Shown here piece after piece: positions 50,501-59,074 of a stretch of DNA of 64,000 bases (within the stretch, counting starts at the first letter, position 1; each line of letters begins with the position of its first letter). The DNA comes from Arenicola marina (Eukaryota > Annelida > Polychaeta > Arenicolidae). Location of the stretch: the NCBI GenBank assembly GCA_964019135.1, contig OZ025255.1, positions 19,879,708-19,943,707 on the forward strand. Reading direction: 5' to 3'. A program made the position numbers and the translations under genes. The notes beneath the pieces were generated by a model, which did not search any database, had not been told where the DNA came from, and worked only from the letters and a program-made list of their open reading frames with translations.

Positions 50501-53500
50501 TCGAGACGGCTACAGCCAGACTGGAGCTAGCTATATGGGTAGGTCATACCTTGTCACTGTGACCAGACGTGTAACAACTCTCAGGGCAGCTTCTCCTGCT
50601 CCTGTCGAGACGGCTACCGCCAGACTGGAGCTAGCTATATGGGTAGGTCATACCTTGTCACTGTGACCAGACGTGTAACAACTCTCCGGGCAGCTTCTCC
50701 TGCTCCTGTCTAGACGGCTACCGCCAGACTGGAGCCAGCTGTATGGGTAGGTCATACCTTGTCACTGTAACCAGACGTGTAACAAGTCTCCGGGCACCGT
50801 CTCCTGTCACTGTCGGAAAGGCTACAAGACTCACGTCCTGCACAGGTAGGTTATGAGGCATTACTGCTTATGTCTAAACTTTCTTCTGCATGCCATTAAT
50901 GTAAACTAGTACATCGCTCCTTTCATACTGTGACTAAATTTAAAGAACGGCTAAATCAATACGAACCGTCATCATATTATTGGATACACGGGTGAGGTAG
51001 CATACATTGTCACTGACATAGCATTCCCATCTGATTAATTATACATGTACATTGTGAATGACCTAAACGTAAGTATGGCGTTTCACCCGTTGCCATGGGA
51101 ACGTTAAAAAGTAAAATTTTTAACCCCAGAGTATATTTCGTGAATTTGATTAATATCCAGGTACTTCATACATCAAATATTGTGGTCGTCATTACTTTAT
51201 AATAGCCAATGTACGTTGTTTCGTCAACACCATTGAGTATCAAACATTCTGATCGACATTACGGAGTACGCACATGGCTAAAGAAAATGACTAATTTATT
51301 CCTGTATAGATATGACCCTGTAATCTGATATTTTTCACTGTTCGTATGCACTGTGACAGATTTCATTGTACAGATACCGCTGCGGATGGAAGGTTACTGA
51401 ACTATAATAATGATATTATAATGACCGTGTTGCATGTTGCAGATATCAATGAATGCATCACCGACAACGGCGGGTGTGATGACACTTGTACCAACAAACA
51501 AGGTGGCTTCAGCTGTTCATGTCGAGAGGGATATCTATCAGACAACACCACGTGTACAGGCATGTAACATTGAGAACACAATACTGACAGCAACTTCTGG
51601 CCAATAGACCACAAACGTTGCTTTACTCTTTAAATACATCAATGAAAACCTGGAGAAATATAAGAATATATAACAGTATTTTCGGGAACAGACCATCGTA
51701 ACTTGCGCGCGTTATACCTGTGTGTAACATTTACTATTCGGAAGGTCATCAACTATTTTTGGACTCGATTGCAGTCTCAATATCAGCTATGTCGACACAT
51801 TACAGATATAGACGAGTGCGCTGACCCAACACTCCACAACTGCCGTCCCACTGACAGATGTCGGAACAAGGATGGAAGTTTTGAGTGCATCCAACAAGCG
51901 GCGACTTCAACATTATCAAGCATAGTCACAGGTGAGACAGTTTCATTCCGGCTGATGTAGCACATTAATATGGACTGACATACTAAAATATTCAATCTTT
52001 TTTTCTTTTTTTTTAAACTGGTTGATCTTCCATCCATTAGCGGACAGGAAATCTACTTTTCTTGTGATAAGGGTGACTGGCGGACGTCGACAGACGATCT
52101 ATGAGCAGTTATTATTTTATTATGGTGTCCTGCACCTAGATTCAGACTTGCTGAAAGAGACACACTAATATTACAACGCCTTGTGCTACCCTGTATTTTC
52201 CAAGACATGACAACTGGAATGTCTGCCGGGGCGCATGGTGGCGGTGGAGGCGGCCTCAGCCTCGGTCTCATCGCCGGGGTGTGTGTCGCTGCCATGGCCG
52301 CCATTACAGCGGTTGTCGTGGTCGTCCTGGTCGTCCTCAGACGCAGGTCTGTCAAACTGTGTCCCGTTGAATATGCTGATAAACTGTATATAATATCATC
52401 GTTTGTTTGGAAAGATGAACCTATTCATCTCACGACCTAACTGGCATCTCTCGATCGCTCGGAGAGACGCACTGTTGAAGTCGGTAGACAGGAAAGAAAA
52501 TTAACCAAAAGAAAGATAAGTGTCAATCATGTTACCATATATATTTAAGTCGTGGGACATGATTTGCAGTCAACCGTATAATGTACGTTATGTTCCTGTA
52601 TTGACTCATTTGTATGTTTTAATCTCAAGGCTGGCCGAGCCAAGGTATATTAACGACATAGCAATGGCAGGTTTTGGTCCAAAAGACAAAACGCTGGGTA
52701 AGCCAAGTTTCATTTGTGCAGAAGCATAGATATGGTGAGTCTTTCTACTATATATTACCATGCTGTATAAGTAATTACTCAGGCCAAAGTGGAAACAATA
52801 TTTGTGTTCGTAGATCTTTATCTACATATTTATAAACCGTAATTCTTCATTATTTAGGACACAGTGTGTAACAAAAGTTAGTGTGAAATATATTTTTTAC
52901 TTTCTACAATTATTACGTACTTTTCAATGCAAAGAGTACAATAATCACACATTCAATAAATTTTAAAGCCAATCTGGATGCAGAAGTGTACGTGATCAAT
53001 AAAGGAGTCTTATCCAGTGACCAGTAGATATATTATCGTTAATTCGCATCCAGGTCCTCCAGTAAATACCTGTCGCATTGGTCGTAGGAACATCAGCCGA
53101 ACAGGTCACCCAGCCCGCCATGAACACAGACCAGAACACTCAAGTCCCACAACCGACAGATCCGGGCACCGCCCGAGACACAGAGGTCGCCTCTGATGCC
53201 GCCCAAGTGAAAGTCGTGTACCAAAACTATCACTCTCAAGTGAAGGCCGACATGTTTGTAGACCACGTCAACCACTTGAAACAAAGCAAGAACTTCGAAC
53301 ACGAATTTGATGTAAATATTAAATATTAACAGTGATAAGAACAACCGAGCAGCGATGCTCTAATAATTGTGACCTAGTTTATAGACATATTTTTGTTGCT
53401 GGGTATCCTACACATATTACTGTTATCCAGGAATTTACGAAAGGGGGGAAATCATTTATTCAAATACTATCCAAGCGCACGATCCCTTTTCGCTTATTTT

Positions 53501-56500
53501 CCAGGGAAAGAGGGGGGGGGGGCGTGCCTATGTGCCCCTCTCCATCTGGGGTCCGCCACTGTATTATACTTAAAGAATGTTAAACGTGCTATATATATAT
53601 GTTAGTTATATTAGTTATATGTATATTCAAATCCACGCTTCAATAATACATGAGAAACCTTTCGTGTTGCAGACACTCGTCGATGCCAACGATCACAGCT
53701 GCGCGGCCGCCAAGCGCAACGGACTTGCTGCCAAAAACAAGTATAAAAACATGTTACCCTGTAAGTACCATAAAAACCACGTGGTTTGCATTGTACAGCA
53801 TCGCTGGCTGTAAAAAACTACAATGTCTTTAGAGATAAGTGTTGATCTTTGTTTCCAGATGTTTGTTTATCTCGTTTCAGATGATAAGACCAGAGTGAAG
53901 CTGAAGACACTTGATGACGACCCCCTGACCGACTACATCAACGCCTCACTCATAAATGTGGGTGACGATGGCTTTTTTGCAGGTCACACTGTGTAACATC
54001 AATAGATACGTGGTACAATAATTAAAATGAAAGCTTATCCATAAAAGATAAGAACCATATAGATAGGGTATTTACACCGGACATGACATGTTAATACTGT
54101 ACTGATGCAGGAAATGGTGCATATTGATAACGTAATTTATACTTGACATGATGTATCTTGATATGATATTGATCATATACGAGGGTATAAAATGTTCTTA
54201 TACAAGATATGATGGACATGAATATGGTCAACAAAACATACCACATTTTAATGAGGTATTTCGGAAAGATATGATGCAAATTTGTCAAGTATATATACAA
54301 GATTATGCACATAAATGAGTTCAAAAGGCGTTTCCTTCCCATTTAACTTATATCATGTTGTTTTTGTCACACAGGGATATGTGGACAATGATGAGTTCAT
54401 CGCTTGCATGGGTAAGCTCGCAACCCCTGAATGGTGGAATGTGTGGCAACTCTCATAGAGATCAAACAGGTGTCTGTGTTAGACCAAGTGACACTGATCT
54501 ATCTGACAACAACTCTTTAGTAGTGACTTCATATACAGAAATGTAACTTTTGACTTTACATTATATGAACTTGGCTAAAATTCGCATCAGAATAGTGCAC
54601 ACAACGTCTCCATCTGTAATGAATTTAGTGCCGTAATTTGACAGGACCAATAAACACAACGGTGAACGACTTTTGGAGAATGATCTGGGAACGAGATGTG
54701 CCCTTGATTGTCATGGTGACCAACCTAAATGAAGGAGGCAAGGTAGGCAAAATATGTTTATCCATTCTAAGTATGCACCCTTAAACGGAGAGTCCATTTG
54801 TTATGATCGTGTTCTGTCCAGCCTTCTTCTATGCTAGAAGAATAAAGCAAGCTCTGCTTGATCGACTTTTATGCGTTGGGCTGAAGCAATAATGGCATAC
54901 ACAAGTTTTGTATGAAAGACATGAACAATAATATTTATATACATAAACTGTGAAACATCAATGTAGATAATGCATGGAAGCATCCTATATCTAGGAAAAG
55001 TGCGCCCTCTACTGGCCCGTGGACGAGGAGATTGAATACGGAGACATCAGGGTGAGGCCGGTGAAGGAAGACAAGTGGCTGGACATCGTCAGGAGGCAGT
55101 TCACGCTCATACAGGTCCTAAGCCAATTAATCGCCTCAGCCATATAGTAATTGGACCAGTGATTGCGCAGGTACCAGTGATTGCGCACCAAGCGAAAGGT
55201 GGTAAAAATAATATGTAGATCATTTGGAATCTTACAAAACAGATGTCAATGTAGCTGTCACAAATGAAGACATCTGCCTGGATAAGTTGGATACAAATTC
55301 CTATAAAACAAATCAGATTTCTGCAAGTGCGCAATCACTGGTACCTGCGCAATCACTGGTCCACCTTCTATAGATGCACCGCTGGATGGGTTTGAATGAG
55401 CCTAATTTGACCTATGGTTGTTATGGTCCGTTGTATCCTACGGGTGGAACAACATGGCACTAGCATTAATTAATCACAGTTACCATGCTATAGTGACACT
55501 CCATGAAATTACTTTGACGCCCTGGATATTAATCCATCATTTTTATTCGATGGGTACACCAATCAAAACACCAATACTTCTGTGACAGACTAGCGACGAA
55601 CTTACCGTGAAGCCCTGCAGTTTAGTTCATAATATTCATTGAATGGATGCCCAAATATGGCTCAAAGCACCAATTATTCTTACCACTCATTTGCATGAGG
55701 CGGTCACAGTGATGGGCGTAACTATTGTGACCTTTGGCCTACCACAGGGTAGCGAGCGTCGCACAGTCCTTCACCTTCAGTACACGGCGTGGCCAGACAA
55801 AAACGTTCCGTCCAACGCCACATCCATGGTCAACTTTGTGAGACAGGTCGGCAAGCAAATGAAACCCAACAAGCCCACGGCTGTTCATTGCAGGTAAGAA
55901 CTACTCCAATAGATATTAGGCCATATCTGCGGTGCCGCTTAGTGTTTCCGTAACGCAGCTTGCATGATATATAAATTAAAAACTATATCATGTAATATGA
56001 CATTAACTGCTTGTAATTCGCTTTTCATAACTAGAGAAGCAAGGACAACGGTGTATACAACTAAAGCATCAGTTTGTAACTCTCATCTTGTTGAGGTCGA
56101 ATAGCAAATATTAAAATTTATGTCACACTTATAATCATGTCATAATGAAGGATCGTACCACCTAAGACTGCGAAATAACCGCTGGTTTTGTTGTTACTGG
56201 CAGCGCCGGTGCAGAACTGGAACATTGATAGCGCTTTACCAATTACTACACCAAGCAAACGACAAAGGTGTCATAGATGTGTTCAACTGCATCAAGAAAC
56301 TAAGAGCACAGAGGACAACTATGGTGCAGACATTGGTAAGTTCTATGTAAGGTGGCATTTGCAGGTTTATTAGAAGGGCCTCAATAGGTTATTGTCATAG
56401 TGATATCTCAGAATAAAATTAGCTACATACCCACGATTTCTCACCACAAGCAAAATGTCTTAATTCGTGACCTTCTCCATGTTTTTCTGCAGCAGCAATA

Positions 56501-59074
56501 ATCATCAATCTCCGACATCTTGCGGCATTAATGTCATCTTAGCCAAACAGTATGTCATCCTCCAAGAAACTAAATGTCTTTATCCACGATGTGTTTCGCA
56601 AACAATGCCTTCATCCAAAACGCGTTTCCAAAACGAAAGTCATTCCATGCACGACCGTTTTCAGAAGCAATATTACTATCCACAATCTTGTCCAGAAACA
56701 ATATGTCTTCATCCACGACGCGCTGGCCGAATACATCACAACCGGAATTACCTTGATGTCAATCGATGTCTTCACCGAGACCTACGGAAACATTGTGAAG
56801 CCTGGAGCGGATGGAACTAGCGCACTCGATAAACAATTGAAGGTAACTAGTAATCTGGACACTTTTACATCAATAACAAACTGCGTGTTTTAATATATTA
56901 TTTGCGCAAAATAGTATATAATAATAGATGGTTTTAGGTGAATGCCCTATATCCAAGCAGATTAAATGCATATATGTATAATATGTGTAATATGTGTTCT
57001 ACTGCAGATCATAAAAGACACAAGAAAGGAAGTATCGGAGTATGATCAAGATGACGCACTGAGCAAACAGAACGCAGCCAAGAACACAGACAAGGCAATC
57101 TTGCCAAGTAAGACACATGCTAATAAAATCATGCAAGTATACACCCACGGGTGCTTAACGCGCAATTAACGAAATAAACATTAAATAAATTATATTTCCT
57201 TACAAATAACTGATTTTCATGTCATTTCATATAACCCCATGCAATTTCGTATTATTCTGCCTGTAGAGATGATACGTCGGGTGTATCTTCAACAACGCTT
57301 CACCGGAAGGAACGACTACATCAACGCAGTGACGGTTAATGTGAGTTAGTTACGCGGTGGCGGTTCCATGGATGATATACTACGAGGCTAGATTGCCCAA
57401 AAGACAAACGAGAGAGGATTACAAAAATTATTGAATTTGTTCGGTTGAAAATAAGAACGAATGTTTGTTTCAGGGATACAGAAAACACGATTCCTTCTAC
57501 GTGACCCAGATTCCTCTGGAGATGACCGTCATCGACTTCTGGCGAATGGTGTCTGAGAACGACTGCCGCTCCATAGTCCTGCTGATGCACGATGGGGATG
57601 AAAAGGTTAGGGGGTTCTTTTCCTGGGAATAATTCATGATGATTTTCGCAAATATGAATATGTATCGTGCATATTAGATCATCTGGTGATTCAATTGAAT
57701 ATGTGTTGTGTTGATGTTGTGTAATTACTTTACATATTGAATATAATATTCAATTGAATATGTTGTGTTGATGTTGTGTAATTACTTTGCATATCTCAAA
57801 CAGGAGATGCCCCGGATGCTACCCGACAAATCCAAGCCGCTCCTTGTGGCGGGACGTCACGTGACCCAAACCGGAAGTACCATAGGCGGAAGTCACCAAA
57901 TCGTCGATCTGATCATGGCAGAAGCTGGCGAAGAGAATGAAGACGCAGCGACCTACGCAAACGTCAGCGAAGTGTCTGTTCCCACACCGGTGAGCTTCAA
58001 ATCTAACAAGTTAATTAATTCTAGTGAACATGAGATAATATGAAATAGTCAAAAACGTCAGCCTAGAACAACAATCTGAGTGGCATCAAATGGCGCCCAG
58101 GCCCGCCGGTAAGATTGAAAGAGAGCGCACAGTATAACTTATATTTTTAGAAACCCGGCAGCGAAGAAATTAAAGTAAAAGTGTTCAAGCTGTGCACCAA
58201 AAAGCGAGACGAATTGGCCATGGATGACGTCATCACACTACATTCGGATGTTGAAACGGCAACGCAGCAGTGGCGATCGACCCGTAGTGGTGTCATGTCT
58301 GTAAGTGTCATCCATGTTGTTGAGTTGATAAAATAATAATAGTAGGATAACCGTAAAGATAGATCAAATTACAGGTCTTCAAGAGCATTGTAACCGACTG
58401 CTTATGATTGATCTGATGATGTAACGTTCGCGTCATGAAATCATTTTGTTAGACCAAGCTCCGACGCCTGTAATCACTCCATCTCGTTGCAGCAATGGCG
58501 CCAGCCTGAGCGGCCTCTACGTGGTCAGCTGTAACATATTTGAGATGGCTAACACAGAGGGCGAGGTGGACATCTTCCAGCTGGTCAGACAGGCCAAAGA
58601 AAGCCGACCCGAGTTCATCAACTCCAAGGTAAAATAATGTGCTAAAGTCTCACAACACATGTTCGGGTGATTATCGTCATTATGCAATGATTAACCATTC
58701 AATCAAACATGTTCACGTGTCACTTTTTATTCATTGGGAGTTAGACATGTCTTGCAGTTTCTGGAGAAAATATTTGTTACTGCCGTTATTTCGTCTTGAA
58801 ATTGGTATTATAATCAGTATTTAAATAGTTCATCAACTCCAAGGTAAAATAATTTGTCAAAGTCTCATAGCATTGTTTTAATTTAGTTTACAAAGGTCGA
58901 ATACTTAATCAAACATGTCAGCGCGAGCAATGGATTTATATAAATTGCCTCTAAGGGGATATAACTGAAAATAATTGTTCATAATCACAATCTTTACAGA
59001 ACCAGTACGACCTGCTGTACGCTACCCTGGAGACACATCTAGAGAAATACAGCAATTATTCCAACTACAATTAA
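47432..59074 (+). CDS. Receptor-type protein tyrosine phosphatase, WSC-EGF-TM-PTP-PTP (24 exons)
   Basis: A type I receptor of about 960 residues, read from splice sites and phase. Exons: 47432-47516, 48432-48581, 49182-49325, 50318-50434, 51443-51559, 51806-51931, 52205-52346, 52630-52697, 53088-53311, 53673-53760, 53881-53957, 54375-54411, 54645-54742, 54995-55114, 55748-55893, 56204 or 56215-56335, 56696-56842, 57008-57107, 57267-57340, 57474-57605, 57804-57989, 58151-58300, 58453 or 58493-58628, 59000-59074 (TAA). The ectodomain exons all have phase-1 boundaries, the usual arrangement for shuffled modules. Such receptors dephosphorylate phosphotyrosine under control of the ectodomain. Here the D1 active-site loop is broken and D2 lacks catalytic residues, so enzyme activity is doubtful. 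Two junctions are unusual: a GC donor after exon 5, and a phase mismatch between exons 22 and 23. It could be a functional pseudophosphatase or a decaying paralogue. I assign no gene symbol. Confidence 0.88.
47555..47816 (-). mobile_element. tRNA-derived SINE
   Basis: Minus-strand element of about 262 bp. The tRNA-like head starts near 47816 with GGGGCCGGCGCGATGG. It contains an A box TGGCCCAGTGG at 47791-47801 and a B box GGTTCGAGCCC at 47720-47730, matching RNA polymerase III internal promoter consensus. The body continues to a tail near 47555 rich in ATCAACCAACCATCA. The 8-bp sequence GTAGGGGT flanks it at 47547-47554 and 47817-47824 as a probable target-site duplication. It sits between the two signal exons, inserted after they had duplicated. 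It is not a tRNA gene: there is no intact acceptor stem and the head is fused to unrelated sequence. Confidence 0.8.
47858..47942 (+). CDS. Exon 1b: duplicated signal-peptide exon with a GC donor
   Basis: Second copy of the signal exon, 426 bp downstream: MAVAGHR, a hydrophobic core ([13 protein letters not shown]) and THSGADAM. Most differences are conservative or silent. The donor is changed from GTAAGT to GCAAGC, so it could be used only as a GC-AG intron. The phase is preserved. It could be an alternative first exon or a dead copy. Removing the SINE between the copies leaves a tandem duplication of about 156 bp. Confidence 0.6.
48086..48262. repeat. 25-bp minisatellite in intron 1
   Basis: Four well-matched 25-bp units beginning AACTAACTGTTGGCATTATC at 48156, 48181, 48206 and 48231, preceded from about 48086 by degenerate units. 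Confidence 0.85.
48432..49325 (+). CDS. Exons 2-3: WSC domain of the receptor phosphatase
   Basis: Exon 2 (48432-48581, 150 nt) follows TTCTCGCAG and ends before GTGAGG. Exon 3 (49182-49325, 144 nt) follows GCGCGTAG and ends before GTAGGT. Both have phase-1 boundaries, and the split codon at their junction makes a cysteine (T|GT). The encoded domain of about 95 residues has the WSC pattern: [11 protein letters not shown] near the start, [14 protein letters not shown], then [21 protein letters not shown] and a closing YVSVYQ. WSC domains are putative carbohydrate-binding modules known from yeast wall sensors and polycystin-1. This one follows the signal peptide directly and would be the outermost part of the receptor. 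Confidence 0.82.
50318..50434 (+). CDS. Exon 4: calcium-binding EGF-like module
   Basis: 117 nt between ATTTCAG and GTAGGT, phase 1 at both ends. It starts DVNEC and has six cysteines in EGF spacing (C..GGC..C..GSFSCSC..GY..C). The DVNEC start and the NN.GSF segment fit a calcium-binding EGF module. Its 3' part and donor are copied downstream (50352-50853). Confidence 0.9.
50352..50853 (+). repeat. 104-bp tandem repeat made from the 3' end of EGF exon 4
   Basis: Five units of exactly 104 bp. The motif CAGACGTGTAAC starts at 50356, 50460, 50564, 50668 and 50772. Unit 1 is the real exon end. The others copy the last two thirds of the exon, its GTAGGT donor and some intron, without the exon start or its acceptor. 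Units 2 and 3 replace the last EGF cysteine with tyrosine, unit 4 has a stop codon, and unit 5 is diverged. If any upstream AG were used, the phase would be wrong, so these are pseudo-exons. Confidence 0.93.
51443..51559 (+). CDS. Exon 5: calcium-binding EGF-like module with a GC splice donor
   Basis: 117 nt, the same length and phase as exon 4, after GCATGTTGCAG. It encodes [24 protein letters not shown] and a final cysteine. The only donor that keeps frame with exon 6 is CAG|GCATGT (GC at 51560-51561). The nearby GT at 51564 would give phase 2 and a stop in exon 6. Confidence 0.85.
51806..51931 (+). CDS. Exon 6: partial EGF-like module and stalk
   Basis: 126 nt, phase 1 to phase 1, between ACATTACAG and GTGAGA. 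It starts DIDEC and continues through [16 protein letters not shown], giving four of the six EGF cysteines, and then a Thr/Ser-rich stalk ([14 protein letters not shown]). The third disulphide pair is missing, so this is a shortened EGF next to the membrane. Confidence 0.82.
52205..52697 (+). CDS. Exons 7-8: transmembrane helix and juxtamembrane segment
   Basis: Exon 7 (52205-52346) enters in phase 1 and leaves in phase 2. It encodes a Gly-rich spacer with six glycines and a helix of about 28 hydrophobic residues ([20 protein letters not shown] and onward) ending in RRR. Exon 8 (52630-52697) completes the arginine codon and adds [20 protein letters not shown], leaving in phase 1. PRYIND is a possible juxtamembrane tyrosine. 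Confidence 0.82.
53088..56842 (+). CDS. Exons 9-17: first PTP domain (D1), active-site loop broken
   Basis: Exon 9 gives a cytoplasmic spacer and the helix before the domain. Conserved signatures follow in order: [13 protein letters not shown] (KNRY-like loop, exons 10-11), [11 protein letters not shown] (11-12), NDFWRMIWE (13), KCALYWP (14), LQYTAWPD (the WPD acid loop, exon 15), VHC at the exon 15 end, [11 protein letters not shown] (16), QRTTMVQT (Q loop) and [12 protein letters not shown] (17). In active enzymes the WPD aspartate and the P-loop cysteine and arginine dephosphorylate phosphotyrosine. Here the P-loop, expected as HC then SAGxGR then TGT, cannot be read through exon 16: after SAG the frame shifts and stops within eight codons. 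A second acceptor (TGCAG, exon start 56215) restores frame but yields HCRTGT, five residues short. Everything else in D1 looks conserved, so the damage seems recent, or is a sequence error. Confidence 0.88.
53425..53561. mobile_element. Possible short DNA transposon remnant in intron 9
   Basis: Starts ATCCAGGAATTTACG, contains G-rich runs and ends GTCCGCCACTG, resembling the ends of the sequence at 11176-11498. It is too short and degenerate to classify. Confidence 0.3.
55152..55363. mobile_element. Foldback element or MITE with 36-bp perfect inverted ends
   Basis: A 212-bp element in intron 14. Its first 36 bases (55152-55187) are the exact reverse complement of its last 36 (55328-55363). 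Each end contains two direct copies of CCAGTGATTGCGCA separated by GGTA. The AT-rich interior has no ORF. I see no clear target-site duplication. The family is not identified. Confidence 0.85.
56545..56722. repeat. Degenerate 31-34-bp repeats copied from the 5' end of exon 17
   Basis: Just before exon 17 lie five degraded copies of its start (AAACAATATGTCTTCATCC), beginning at about 56545, 56567, 56600, 56631 and 56665; the real exon starts at 56696. The unit before the exon and the real exon both follow a CAG acceptor; the others mostly do not. Spacing is 22-34 bp, so indels have accumulated. Confidence 0.75.
57008..59074 (+). CDS. Exons 18-24: second PTP domain (D2), catalytically degenerate
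   Basis: Exon 18 is a linker ([13 protein letters not shown]...). D2 starts with KMIRRVYL and [12 protein letters not shown] (exons 19-20), followed by [19 protein letters not shown]. Exon 21 departs from the family: the expected YWP segment is replaced by [15 protein letters not shown] and an acidic stretch with TYANV. Exon 22 has [10 protein letters not shown] and ends in QQWRSTRSG with no WPD. Exon 23 carries the P-loop equivalent [14 protein letters not shown], where the catalytic arginine position is leucine, and then [10 protein letters not shown]. Exon 24 ends [10 protein letters not shown]...NYN and TAA. Inactive D2 domains are normal in receptor phosphatases and usually regulate D1. 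The phase at the exon 22-23 junction does not fit the best splice sites (phase 0 out, phase 1 or 2 in), so this junction is unresolved. Confidence 0.8.
57690..57794. repeat. Imperfect tandem duplication at the end of intron 20
   Basis: Two copies of a segment of about 50 bases beginning ATTCAATTGAATATG and ending TAATTACTTTACATAT or TAATTACTTTGCATAT, just before the exon 21 acceptor at 57802-57803. Confidence 0.7.
58827..58876 (+). repeat. Copy of the exon 23 end and its splice donor inside intron 23
   Basis: The last bases of exon 23 with its donor (AGTTCATCAACTCCAAGG followed by TAAAATAAT, from 58612) recur at 58827, 215 bp downstream. About 50 bases match with a few differences. The copy supplies a decoy donor without a preceding exon. 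Confidence 0.85.

Larger units (their letters stand above)
47517..58999 (+). other. Introns of the receptor gene: remaining content
   Basis: Introns are AT-rich. Besides the repeats listed separately, I see poly-C tracts at 48352-48363, 48753-48767 (15 C) and 49723-49738 (16 C), and a poly-G tract near 53512-53521. I see no further exons or RNA genes in the larger introns: 48582-49181, 49326-50317, 50854-51442, 52698-53087, 53958-54374, 55364-55747, 55894-56203 and 58877-58999. Confidence 0.45.

Noticed and set aside
50440..50853. Additional functional EGF exons
   Set aside because: The copies lack the first third of the module and an acceptor, lose a cysteine or gain a stop, and would enter in the wrong phase.
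58375..58389. A 15-base micro-exon (after TTACAG, before GTAACC) to fix the exon 22-23 phase problem
   Set aside because: It is phase 0 on both sides and does not resolve the mismatch with exon 23.
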